Assembly (NCBI GenBank): GCA_965237965.1
Contig: CBDEGT010000001.1
Coordinates: forward strand, 434,001-498,000
DNA length: 64,000 nt
From: UBA2988 sp965237965
Lineage (GTDB): Bacteria; Gemmatimonadota; Gemmatimonadetes; Longimicrobiales; Gaopeijiaceae
Direction of reading: 5' to 3'
Position numbers and translations under genes: made by a program. This document shows, piece after piece, positions 1 to 7,765 of the stretch; within the stretch, counting starts at the first letter, position 1; every line of letters begins with the position of its first letter. The notes under the pieces were generated by a model. That model had not been told where the DNA came from. It saw only the letters and a list, made by a program, of their open reading frames with translations, and did no database searches.

Positions 1-264
1 ACCGTGAGCGCTGGTGAGCTGAGGAACTTTGTCGGCGCGCTGGTGGGAGCGCACGCGCAGAAAGGCGTGTTCGTTACGACCGCAGACTTCACTACCTCCG
101 CCAAGAAGTTCGCGGCCCAGAGCCCGAAGCGCATTGTGCTTATCAACGGCGAAGAGCTCGCCCGCCTCATGGTACGGCACGATGTCGGTGTGCGTGTGCG
201 AGACCCGCACCGGCCCCCGATCCGGATCAAGGGAATTGACGAGGATTTCTTCGACCAGGGGTGA
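1..264 (+). CDS. mrr: Mrr-type restriction endonuclease, C-terminal part (5' end outside window)
   Basis: The open frame runs in from the window edge and ends at the TGA at 262-264, giving the last 87 codons. The residues KGVFVTTADFTTSAKKFA followed by IVLINGEELARLMVRHDVGV are the hallmark end of the Mrr catalytic domain (PF04471), a type IV restriction nuclease that cuts modified DNA in the cytoplasm. The metal-binding core of the fold lies upstream of this part and is outside the window, so activity cannot be judged. The GTG at position 4 is probably internal, because Mrr proteins are about 300 residues long. It is followed by hairpin-rich DNA and mobile-element genes, so it is the visible edge of a defence-type region. 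Confidence 0.75.
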   Translation, partial: TVSAGELRNFVGALVGAHAQKGVFVTTADFTTSAKKFAAQSPKRIVLINGEELARLMVRHDVGVRVRDPHRPPIRIKGIDEDFFDQG

Positions 265-399
265 GCCAGCCAACCCTCGCCGATCCGAACTGTGCCGCGA
301 CTGCCACTTGCCGATACGATTGGCAGTGAGTGAGAACATGATTCCATGACGTCGCCGGGAAACTGCGCCTCCTCGGTCACTGCTGCGGCCGAATAGGGC

Positions 400-560
400 A
401 TCGGGACGCATCAGGGGAAGGGGGGCGGAGCCCCCGACTGCGCGCTCCGCCGGAGCGCGGGTTTCCGGGGGATCGAAGGGAGGGCGAAGCGCCCCCGTCG
501 CCAGCCCCAATGTACGTATATTGGGTAGGCTGGCTCATGACAGGTAACCGGTCATGAGCC
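400..560. other. Hairpin-rich non-coding segment, candidate oriT/terminator
   Basis: No gene is seen between 265 and 566. From about 420 there are several perfect or near-perfect inverted repeats: GGGGGCGGAGCCCCC near 420-435, GCGCTCCGCCGGAGCGC near 441-457, and GGCTCATGAC (532-541) with GTCATGAGCC (551-560) around a 9-base loop. The 14-mer GGGTAGGCTGGCTC at 523-536 recurs at 39349-39362 beside a mobC relic and again just downstream of a P4-type integrase end. That repeated context suggests the transfer origin region of a mobilizable element; the last inverted repeat could equally be the terminator of the integrase ending at 567. Confidence 0.35.
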
Positions 561-566
561 AGCGTC

Positions 567-1415
567 TCAGCGGATCGGTTCGGCCTCCGGGTCTCGACGC
601 TTGCCAGCGAGATACGCGGCCCAAGCCTGCATGACCTCGCGCCTCCGGTCCAGCAGGTCCGAACGGGCGTAGGCGGCCTCGGCCTGACTGCGGACCTTGT
701 GTGCAAGCGCCGCCTCCGCCACTTCGCGCGCCACGCCCGTCTCCGAGCACCAGTCGCGGAACGAGGACCTCATCCCGTGGGGCGTTCCTGTGATGCCGAG
801 ACGCCGGAGCGACTTGCTGAACATCGAGGCGTGGATCCTTCCTCCCTTCGCGCCCCGGAACACGATCCCGCCGCCGCCGTGGAGCTTCCGGGCTTCCTCG
901 AGGATCTCCAAGGCGCGCCCCGACAGGGGAACCCGGTGCTCGCGCTTCGCCTTCATGCGGTCGACAGGAATGGTCCAGACATCGTGCTCGACCTCGTCCC
1001 ACGCCGCGCCCCGGACCTCGTTCGAGCGTGTCGCGGTCAGGACCATGAACTCGAGCGTCAGCCGGACACCGGCATGGGACTCCGAGTCGCGGACCTTGGC
1101 CAGAGCCGCCGCCACCTCGCCGTGCGGGAGCGCCTTGTGATGCCGGATGGCGTTACCGTTGCGCGGCAGCGCGGCGGCGATGGCGTCCCCCGCCGGGTTG
1201 TCCGGCCGGTAGCCCTTCGCGACGGCCCACTTCATCACCGCGCCGATCCGCTGGTGCACGGCCCTCGCGGTCGCTGGCTTGCGGGCGATGGCTGTCGCCG
1301 AAGCGAGGCCCCCGAGGACGAGCGTCGCCGGCCTCAGCATCGCAGTGACGACCTTCCCGTAGGGCTGCATGGTAGGAAATAGCCTTATCATCCAGCCAAG
1401 GCCATTAACATACAT
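567..1415 (-). pseudogene. P4-type tyrosine recombinase (integrase), N-terminally truncated
   Basis: The readable frame gives 282 residues, but only the part from about 1300 down to 567 resembles the intact integrase at 1527-2750. It holds part of the core-binding domain (ATARAVHQRIGAVMKWAVAK) and the whole catalytic domain: arginine in TATRSNEVRG, the HGMRSSFRDW box, and tyrosine in AAYARSDLLDRR. The roughly 130 N-terminal residues carrying the DUF4102 arm-type binding domain are missing; the first ~45 residues of the frame are unrelated filler. Such a protein should not bind its arm sites, so it is treated as a relic. It lies divergent to the intact integrase, with starts about 110 bp apart, and its end abuts the inverted repeat at 532-560. 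Confidence 0.8.
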
Positions 1416-1526
1416 AACTGACTTGTTTATATTGACTTATAGCGAGGCATGAGGATATTTCCTGTCCCGTACGGCTCCGCGCCATCCCCTTGCATCCGCC
1501 AATCTGTGGTGGATATATTGGCGGGT

Positions 1527-2750
1527 ATGACACTCCCCCAACGACCCCCGCAACGCAAGCCGCGCGGCCAGCATCCCGACAACGCCCTGACGCCCGCCTT
1601 CGTCCGCAACGTGAGCCAGGCAGGACGCTATTGTGACGGCCAGGGCCTCTATCTCGATGTACGGCCCTCGGGGAGCCGGGGCTGGGTGCAGCGCCTCACG
1701 ATCCGCGGCCGCCGAACCGAGCTCGGGCTCGGCGGATTCCCCCTGGTCTCGCTGAAGGAAGCCAGAGAGAAGGCGTTCGCGAACCGGAAGCTGGCCCGCG
1801 ACGATGGCGACCCCCTGGCCGAGAAGCGGCGGGCCGAGTCGATGCCCACCTTCGCGGAGGCGACGGGGCAGGTCTGGAAGCAGCTGCGGCCGGGCTGGCG
1901 TTCCCCCCAGCATGCGCAGCTCTGGCTGGGCAGCCTGGAGCGCCACGCCTTCCCCCGCATCGGTGAGATGCCGGTGTCGGAGGTCACGAGCGCCGACATG
2001 CTGGAGATCCTCGCGCCCATCTGGCACGAGAAGGCGGCCACCGCCCGGAAGTTGCGCCAGCGCATCCGCGCGGTCATGGAGTGGGCCGTGGCGATGGATC
2101 TCAGGCCCGCCAACCCATGCGACCGGATCGGTCCTGTCCTCGGAGCGCAGGGGGGGCTTGTTCGGCACATGCGGGCGTTGCCGCACGGTGAGGTGGCGTC
2201 GGCGATCGAGACGGTGAGGGCGTCGAACGCGCGGCCGGTCGTGAGGCTGGCCTTCGAGTTCCTAGTGCTGACGGCGGTACGCTCCGGCGAGGTGCGTGGG
2301 GCGGCGTGGACGGAGATCGACCGGGACGCGGGCGTGTGGACCATCCCGGCGCTACGCACGAAGGGGAACCGCGAGCACCGGGTCCCACTGTGCTGTCGCG
2401 CTCTGGAGATCCTCGAGGAGACGCGGATGCTCGGTCGCGGCAGCCCGCTCGTGTTTCCGGGCGTGCGCGGAAAGCCATTCGCGAGCACGGCGCTGTCGGA
2501 ACTGCTCGGGGAGTTGAAGATCGCGGCCGTGCCGCACGGCTTTCGTTCGAGCTTTCGCGACTGGGCGGCCGAGGAAACAGATCATCCTCGGGAGGTGGCC
2601 GAGGCGGCGCTGGCGCACAAGGTCCGCAACCAGATCGAGGCGGCGTACCGGCGTTCGGACCTGTTCGAGCGCCGGCGCCGGCTCATGGACGACTGGGCGG
2701 CCTACCTAGCCGGCGAGAGCAGAGACCCAGAGGCCGGATCGATCCGTTGA
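1527..2750 (+). CDS. P4-type tyrosine recombinase (integrase), intact
   Basis: A 407-residue site-specific recombinase of the P4/IntS family that would integrate or excise a genomic island. The N-terminus has the DUF4102 arm-binding domain (CDGQGLYLDVRPSGSRGW to GGDPLAEKRR-like DDGDPLAEKRR), then the core-binding domain (VTSADMLEILAPIWHEKAATARKL), then the catalytic domain with arginine near residue 251 (TAVRSGEVRG), the HGFRSSFRDW box near 335-338 and tyrosine near 373 (AAYRRSDLFERR). An ATG exists at 1449, but 1527 was chosen because the protein then begins about a dozen residues before the conserved RGQHPDNALTPAF segment, as in the paralogue at 50220. It is the only complete copy among at least seven P4-type integrase genes or relics in the window. 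Confidence 0.88.
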   Translation: MTLPQRPPQRKPRGQHPDNALTPAFVRNVSQAGRYCDGQGLYLDVRPSGSRGWVQRLTIRGRRTELGLGGFPLVSLKEAREKAFANRKLARDDGDPLAEKRRAESMPTFAEATGQVWKQLRPGWRSPQHAQLWLGSLERHAFPRIGEMPVSEVTSADMLEILAPIWHEKAATARKLRQRIRAVMEWAVAMDLRPANPCDRIGPVLGAQGGLVRHMRALPHGEVASAIETVRASNARPVVRLAFEFLVLTAVRSGEVRGAAWTEIDRDAGVWTIPALRTKGNREHRVPLCCRALEILEETRMLGRGSPLVFPGVRGKPFASTALSELLGELKIAAVPHGFRSSFRDWAAEETDHPREVAEAALAHKVRNQIEAAYRRSDLFERRRRLMDDWAAYLAGESRDPEAGSIR

Positions 2751-2936
2751 TCCGCTGCGCTTGTAGCGGTGCTGGTGTGCTGGAGCACCGCCGGCGAGGG
2801 CCGAGTATCAGGTGAATACCATCACAGAACAGCCAGGCACTTCCAATGGCAGCGATTCTCGGCTACGACCATCGGCCATCACGGCCCCAAGACAGCCCGC
2901 CGTTCCGGGTGAAGTGCCGACGGACACCCAGATCCC

Positions 2937-3785
2937 ATGAGCACGCTCGTCTTCTGGGATGTCAAACACGGACATGCGACGACCGTGACCTCTCGAAACG
3001 GACGGGTCTTCGTGGTGGACCTCGGCCAGGGGTCCTACGCTGCCGGCGGGACGTTCAGCCCCTTAGCGGCTCTATATCGACACGGAATTCGGAGGATCGA
3101 CCACGTAATCGTTTCACACCCACATCGCGACCACATCGACGACATCCTCACACTCGCGTGGTTCGACATCGGCGTGATGACCCGTCCGGCGCATCTCACG
3201 TATGCGGACGTAATGATCGGGGTCAGAGACGCCGACCGCCCGAAGTTTGAGCGGTATTGGCAGCTTCACCAGCACTTCGTGGCACCGGTAAGCACGTGGG
3301 ATGATGCGACGCTAGCGTCCAGCTTTGGCGGGCTCACCGCCCAGACCTTTCGCCCCTGGTCGTGCGCTCGATCGAATCTGAACAACCACAGCATCGTGAC
3401 GGTATTCGAGGAAGCTGGCATCAAGGTGGTCGTGCCCGGTGACAATGAAAGTTGCTCTTTCGATGAACTCCTCAAGCTACCAGCTTTTCGAAGTGCCGTA
3501 GCGAACGCCGACGTGCTGCTGGCCCCCCACCACGGCCGCCTCGCGGGAACGCACGCTGAGTTTCTCAAGTTGGTGTGCCCTCGGTTATGCGTGGTTTCCG
3601 ATGGGCGCGCTACCGAAACGAACGCTGTAAGCGTCTATTCCGCTGCGGCGAGGGGCGCCTATGTTCACCGTCGCTCCGATGGCCATTCGGTGAGATACTG
3701 TCTGAGCACGAGAGCGGACGGGACGGTCACGATCAGCTTCGGTAACGGGGTTACCGGGCCATTCCTCTACGTGGAGATCGCCTAG
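2937..3785 (+). CDS. ComEC/Rec2-like metallo-beta-lactamase-fold protein
   Basis: A 282-residue soluble MBL-fold hydrolase. The metal site HPHRDH is at residues 61-66, preceded by the strand VVDLGQG and followed by GDNESCSFDELL near 160 and APHHGRLAGTHAEF near 195, the order seen in ComEC/Rec2-type MBL domains, which act on DNA or nucleotide phosphoesters. No membrane segment or competence domain is attached. It is followed after 2 bases by the membrane protein gene at 3788, so the two are almost certainly co-translated. No strong ribosome-binding site is visible before the ATG. Base composition is a little lower in GC than the integrase upstream, fitting transferred cargo. The substrate is unknown; MBL fold is sure, biological role is not. 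Confidence 0.75.
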   Translation: MSTLVFWDVKHGHATTVTSRNGRVFVVDLGQGSYAAGGTFSPLAALYRHGIRRIDHVIVSHPHRDHIDDILTLAWFDIGVMTRPAHLTYADVMIGVRDADRPKFERYWQLHQHFVAPVSTWDDATLASSFGGLTAQTFRPWSCARSNLNNHSIVTVFEEAGIKVVVPGDNESCSFDELLKLPAFRSAVANADVLLAPHHGRLAGTHAEFLKLVCPRLCVVSDGRATETNAVSVYSAAARGAYVHRRSDGHSVRYCLSTRADGTVTISFGNGVTGPFLYVEIA

Positions 3786-3787
3786 CC

Positions 3788-4429
3788 GTGGCTGAGAAAA
3801 GCATCAAGGCGCGGTACGTTTGGCTTCTCCGTGCGTTCGTCGCGTTGAACACTCTGGTCGGCTTCGTCGCCTTCTCAGGAAGCGACGTCGTCCGGGCCGT
3901 GGAACTCTCTCAGTGGGTTGATCTGATCGAGCCCAAGCTGCTGTTGAGCCTCGCACTTCCGTTTGCGACGCTCATTCTCGATGGCATCGTCACGTCAGAT
4001 TTCAAAGAAGTGCTTGTGTGCTGGCGTCTGAAGAACACACTGCCCGGACACCGGGCGTTCAGCGTTCACGCGAAAGCCGATCCACGCGTTGACATGAAGG
4101 CGCTTGAAGACAAGCACGGACCGTTACCGGATAAGGCGTCGGAGCAGAACGAGCTTTGGTACAAGCTCTCCAAGGGTACGGCCGACAAGGCTTCGGTGGA
4201 CCAGGCGCACTACAACTGGTTACTAAGCCGTGACCTCACGAACCTGAGCTTTGCACTCACGCTCATCAGCGCGGGCCTTGGCTTGGCTCTTGAGGTCGGA
4301 TTCCTGCCGTGGGTCATCCTGGTTGCGGCGCAAGCCCTGCTCTACATAGTTCTTAGCCGGGTGGCCGCGAGTAGGGGAGTACGGTTCGTCACGACCGTAC
4401 TCGCCGAAGCGTCCGCGTCTGCCGACTAA
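3788..4429 (+). CDS. Four-helix membrane protein coupled to an MBL-fold gene
   Basis: A 213-residue protein I do not recognise as a named family. Two hydrophobic segments lie near residues 12-30 and 48-68 and two more near 155-175 and 178-195, separated by a ~85-residue polar loop rich in charged residues. This is a four-helix inner-membrane layout with a central soluble domain. The GTG start sits 2 bases after the MBL stop, indicating translational coupling. Its stop TAA overlaps the stop of the convergent second MBL gene (CTAA at 4426-4429). The pairing of a nuclease-like or phosphoesterase-like MBL protein with a membrane protein inside a mobile region resembles sensor/effector arrangements of defence modules; that is inference only. 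Confidence 0.65.
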   Translation: MAEKSIKARYVWLLRAFVALNTLVGFVAFSGSDVVRAVELSQWVDLIEPKLLLSLALPFATLILDGIVTSDFKEVLVCWRLKNTLPGHRAFSVHAKADPRVDMKALEDKHGPLPDKASEQNELWYKLSKGTADKASVDQAHYNWLLSRDLTNLSFALTLISAGLGLALEVGFLPWVILVAAQALLYIVLSRVAASRGVRFVTTVLAEASASAD

Positions 4430-5511
4430 CCGAGAAGGTCCGCCGTGATCGGACCGACAGACCACGCCCGTCTCGTCTGATCATAGAACGTGTCCGCGTT
4501 CACCCGGCGGGCGAAGTTCTCATGCGTCACGTACAGCTCCATTGGCGAGGACGAGGCGTCCACGACCATGCAGTTCGCCTGATTGTTGGTGATCTTCTGT
4601 AGCCCGCGGCGGTTCCACGCATCGTAGGCAAGGTGCTCGTGCGGAGCGTTCCCGAAGAAGGTCAGCGTTGGTGTCAGCATGTCGAGGAACCTGTAAGACC
4701 GTCCCGACTTGCGGCCGTGGTGCGGCGCAATGAACAGGTCGATATCCGTGACGTCTTCCGCGTGTTTTTCGAGTATGTGATCCCAAGTCAGATCATGTGA
4801 GTCGCCGCCGAAAACAATGCGGCTTCCTCCTGTACTATACAGCAAGACATAGGATGCGTCGTGGTAGTCGCCCGAGCTATCATTGGCTCGGTCGACGAGG
4901 GTCTGCGTTGGGGAAAGGACGTGGAGCCCGTCGCCCCCGCCGCTGCCGTCTTCGTTCCGGTTGTAGTACTGTCCGGTCACACCCGACAGCAGAGTTAGAC
5001 GCTTGGGGTCGGTCGTCGGGCTCGTGTCGCGCAGGTGCTTGTAGAAATTCCAGTCCTCTTCCCGGTACCGAGGGCTATCCCACGGGCGGGCCATCTCCTT
5101 GTTGTTGTCCGTATCCCAAAAGTTGATGGGGCAGAATTCCCCGAACAACGCCTTGATTCCGTCCATGTGGTCCATGTCAGGGTGCGTCTGGACGTAGCGA
5201 AAGACGGAGGAGATCCCGTGGTCGCTCATGTAAGAAATCGGGTTCACCGGGTACTTCTTCTGCTGGAAGTTGCCCGCGACTCCACGCTCAGCCTTGGCCA
5301 TAAGCATGAGGCCCCGATCCTCTACGACATCGACGATCTGGGCGTTGCATTCGTCGATCACGCTCACGCGCCCCGAGTTGTGCTGGATGAGCGAGCAGTC
5401 GCCTTCTCGGACATTGAGGAAATGAAGTGTGGCCAACTTCGCCTCGCTGGTAGCAGGGGTCGCCAAGAGCACGACCTCGAAAGGGAACCAAACGCATCGA
5501 TATCCGTACAT
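4426..5511 (-). CDS. Second ComEC-like metallo-beta-lactamase-fold protein
   Basis: A 361-residue MBL-fold protein, convergent with the membrane protein gene and sharing its stop region. The metal site THPDMDHMDG has H110, D112, D114 and H115; a later FGGDSHDLTWDHIL and APHHGRKSGRSYRFLDM supply the remaining ligands expected of ComEC-like MBL domains. It is larger than the partner at 2937 owing to an insert between residues 125 and 200 (KEMARPWDSPRYREEDW onward). The first ~25 residues before ATLHFLNVREGDCSLI have no MBL counterpart, so the true start could be a later GTG or TTG codon. It is divergent from the DUF3892-like gene at 5562, with 50 bp between them that may hold promoters for both. 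Confidence 0.75.
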   Translation of the reverse strand: MYGYRCVWFPFEVVLLATPATSEAKLATLHFLNVREGDCSLIQHNSGRVSVIDECNAQIVDVVEDRGLMLMAKAERGVAGNFQQKKYPVNPISYMSDHGISSVFRYVQTHPDMDHMDGIKALFGEFCPINFWDTDNNKEMARPWDSPRYREEDWNFYKHLRDTSPTTDPKRLTLLSGVTGQYYNRNEDGSGGGDGLHVLSPTQTLVDRANDSSGDYHDASYVLLYSTGGSRIVFGGDSHDLTWDHILEKHAEDVTDIDLFIAPHHGRKSGRSYRFLDMLTPTLTFFGNAPHEHLAYDAWNRRGLQKITNNQANCMVVDASSSPMELYVTHENFARRVNADTFYDQTRRAWSVGPITADLLG

Positions 5512-5561
5512 GGACCGAAGGTTCCACCTGACACCGCGACTTAGGAGCTACAGAGAAACCG

Positions 5562-5774
5562 ATGGCAAGAAGGCGCATCACTGTAACGCAGGAATCCGAT
5601 ACAGGTCGGAATGAGCGGTTCCACGACAACAACACGGGCGGCGATATGACCCGCGGTCAGTTCGTTCGACAGATCGAGCAAGGATCCTACCCGAACTATT
5701 ACGTCCGCGACATCAATGGCGTGAAGACGCCGGTGTCCAAGCCGGACGGCAAGGAAGGCAACAATCTGGGCTGA
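5562..5774 (+). CDS. Small DUF3892-like protein
   Basis: A 70-residue protein with no membrane segment. The pattern ITVTQESDTGRNERF, then GGDMTRGQFVRQIEQG, then YYVRDINGVKTPVSKPDG ending in NNLG matches my memory of short DUF3892-type proteins, whose function is unknown. It lies head to head with the second MBL gene (50 bp gap) and ends just before integrase debris. Because it is small and complete while the DNA right after it is decayed, it is probably a real cargo gene of the cassette. The family assignment is moderately sure; the role is unknown. Confidence 0.55.
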   Translation: MARRRITVTQESDTGRNERFHDNNTGGDMTRGQFVRQIEQGSYPNYYVRDINGVKTPVSKPDGKEGNNLG

Positions 5775-5894
5775 ACCCGCTACACGGGTCCCGATGTCTG
5801 GAGAACGCTAGGGGACACGGCAGCTTGCGAGAACGCCTTCCGCACACGGTTTGCCGGGCCGTGTGGGCGGTCAAGGCGCCGTGCAACGAGTCGG

Positions 5895-6721
5895 TTGCCA
5901 ACCCCCAGGCCGGCCCGCGAGGGCGGAGATCCCCTAGCTGAGAAGCGCCGCGCCGAGTCGAGCCCACCACCTTCGCAGCAACCGCCGAGCCGGTATCGCA
6001 ATAGCTGCGACTCAGTTGGCGGATCTCCAAGGACCCAGAGGTCTGGCCGAGCAGCCTGGAGCGCTACACCTTCCCGGGTATTGGAAAGGTGCCGGTGTCG
6101 GAGGTCACGAGCGCCGACGTGCTAGAGATCCTCACTCTCATCTGGCACGTGAAGGCGGCCACAGCCCGGTGTGTGCACCAGCGTATCCGCACAGTGTTGG
6201 AACGGGCTGTGGCGATGGAGTTCAGGACCGATCACCCGTGCGCCCGGATCGTGCCGGTCCTCGGACCGCAAGAGGCCGTGGTGCGGCACATGCGGGCCTT
6301 ACCGCATCGTAAGGTGACATCGGCCCGTGAGACGGTGCGGACAACGACGGCGCCGCCAGCCGTCCGGCTGGCGTTCGAGTTCCTGGTGCTGACGGTGGCG
6401 CGATGCGGCGAAGTGCGGTGGGCCGGTTTGGCCGAGATCGATCGGGGGGCGGGCGTGTGGACGGTTGCCGCCACGCGGATGAAGGCGAAGCGCAAGCACC
6501 GGGTGCCGCTGTGTGCCTGAGCCATAGAGATCCTCGAGGAGCCGCGGACCCTCGGCGACCGCAGTCCGCTGGTGTTCACCAGCGGGGGCGGGAAGCTGCT
6601 CGCCGACAGGCGGCTACGCCAGCTGCTCCAAGAGGAAGCGATCGCGGCCGTGCCGCACGGGTTCCGCTCCAGTTTCCGCGACTGGGCGGCCTACCTGGCG
6701 GGCGAGAGTCGAGAACCGTAG
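5895..6721 (+). pseudogene. P4-type tyrosine recombinase relic, frameshifted and lacking the catalytic tyrosine
   Basis: The DUF4102 end (REGGDPLAEKRRAES) is readable near 5925-5965 in one frame; the core-binding domain resumes in another frame at 6089 (MPVSEVTSADVLEIL) and runs to a TGA at 6518-6520 that stands where intact copies have an arginine codon (V-P-L-C-[C/R]-R/A-L-E-I-L-E-E). The same frame then continues to the HGFRSSFRDW box. Immediately after SFRDW the text jumps to AAYLAGESREP and stops at 6719-6721, so about 45 codons including the nucleophilic tyrosine are gone. The two edges share GACTGGGCGGCC in the intact gene, which explains the deletion. It cannot be active. Confidence 0.85.
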
Positions 6722-6806
6722 GCCGCTACGCGAGCGCCGGCCGACTCCACTGCCGGGAACCACTAGCGGCTCGGACCATGATCCCGCTCTCGCCCACGGT
6801 GGCGCA

Positions 6807-7019
6807 TCAGCTCCAGCGCCCGTGTAACGTCTCGGCGAGCGTCCTGTAGTCCCGGGCCAAGTATGTCGCTTGCCCGCTTAGCTGCGCGACCTGCCGCTCC
6901 AAGGCTTCGACCTGCCGCCGCAAGGTCTCGACCTGCGCGGCGTGCTGCTGCTGCGCCTGCTCGTACTGCGCGGACAACGTCCGCAAGGCCTTCGTCAACT
7001 GCTGTTCTAACGCGGTCAT
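6807..7019 (-). CDS. mobD: MbeD/MobD-like mobilization protein
   Basis: A 70-residue coiled-coil protein beginning MTALEQQLTKALRTLSAQYEQ, which matches the start of the MbeD/MobD family of plasmid mobilization accessory proteins (ColE1 type). Heptad-like Q/E/L/R repeats cover residues 5-60. A GGAG box lies 5 bases before the ATG, inside the short gap after mobB. An overlapping frame (GTG at 7032 to 6763) was considered but has no family match. It follows mobB by 9 bases, the usual mobB-mobD order, but the relaxase gene mobA is not next to it, so this is a detached piece of a mobilization operon. Confidence 0.6.
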   Translation of the reverse strand: MTALEQQLTKALRTLSAQYEQAQQQHAAQVETLRRQVEALERQVAQLSGQATYLARDYRTLAETLHGRWS

Positions 7020-7028
7020 AGAGCTCCT

Positions 7029-7523
7029 TCACTCGTTCGACAGCTTCACGGCCGGCCGAGTGCCCACCGTCAAGGGCGGATACGCCAGCGAGCCGGCCGG
7101 CAGCACCACGAACCGCTCCCCCTCGATCTCCCGGAGCGCGATCCCCCAGGTGGCCGCCTCGAGCCGCGCCAGGGTCTGGCGGGCCTCCTCGATGCCCAGG
7201 TCGAGGGCGGCGGCCGTCTCGATCCGAGCCTGGATCCGCGTCGACAGCCAGTGCATCGTCGCCCAGCTCCCGCCGCAGATGCCGAGCCAGAGGCTCAGGC
7301 CGACCACCAGGGGCCGGAGCCAGGCCTTGAGCAGCAGCGCGCGCATCCGCCCGGTCGCCACCGCCGTATCGGCTTCGATGGTATGCAGCACGTTCCTCGC
7401 AACGCGCCGCGAGTTCGCGCCGAGCCGCTCGAGCTCGCTCGCGGTCAACTCCTCGATCGCCTGGCGTTCGCTCTCCAGCCGTCTCCGCAATCGCTCGGTC
7501 AAGTCGTTCGCGTTTGAAGTCAT
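7029..7523 (-). CDS. mobB: MbeB/MobB-like mobilization protein with one membrane segment
   Basis: A protein of about 164 residues: a charged N-terminal helix region (MTSNANDLTERLRRRLESERQ, ELTASELERLGANSRRVARN) like MbeB/MobB, then one hydrophobic segment (near residues 88-110, WLRPLVVGLSLWLGICGGSW) and a C-terminal soluble tail. MobB proteins of this sort help the relaxase and anchor it to the transfer channel. ATG codons at 7541 and 7547 are possible alternative starts; no clear ribosome-binding site decides. It ends with GTGA just before mobD. The matching mobC/mobA relics are far away at 16.5 kb and 39.1 kb, suggesting the element was broken up. Confidence 0.55.
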   Translation of the reverse strand: MTSNANDLTERLRRRLESERQAIEELTASELERLGANSRRVARNVLHTIEADTAVATGRMRALLLKAWLRPLVVGLSLWLGICGGSWATMHWLSTRIQARIETAAALDLGIEEARQTLARLEAATWGIALREIEGERFVVLPAGSLAYPPLTVGTRPAVKLSNE

Positions 7524-7765
7524 GTGCGTATAATGCGGCATAGACATAATGAGTCTATTGCATTGCATGGAGGGATTGTCATCTAGTACGGTTCTTCGGC
7601 TAAGTAGCCACGCCCGGACGTATACGGCAATCCGGTGCGACGGCAGCGGCCATTCCTGACCCTTGACCCGCCCGAGCGGACCGGCGAGGGTCAGCATTCG
7701 TTAGCAACCGGTCCTTTCTCGGGCTCCGGGGCATCACAGAGCCCGCAAAATCAGAGGGAGAGCTC

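Noticed and set aside
6518..6520. In-frame TGA in an integrase read as selenocysteine
   Set aside because: The same gene has frameshifts and has lost its catalytic tyrosine, so this is ordinary decay.
6763..7032. Alternative 89-codon frame over mobD
   Set aside because: Alanine/arginine-rich with no family match; the 70-residue frame with GGAG spacing and the MbeD-like start is preferred.
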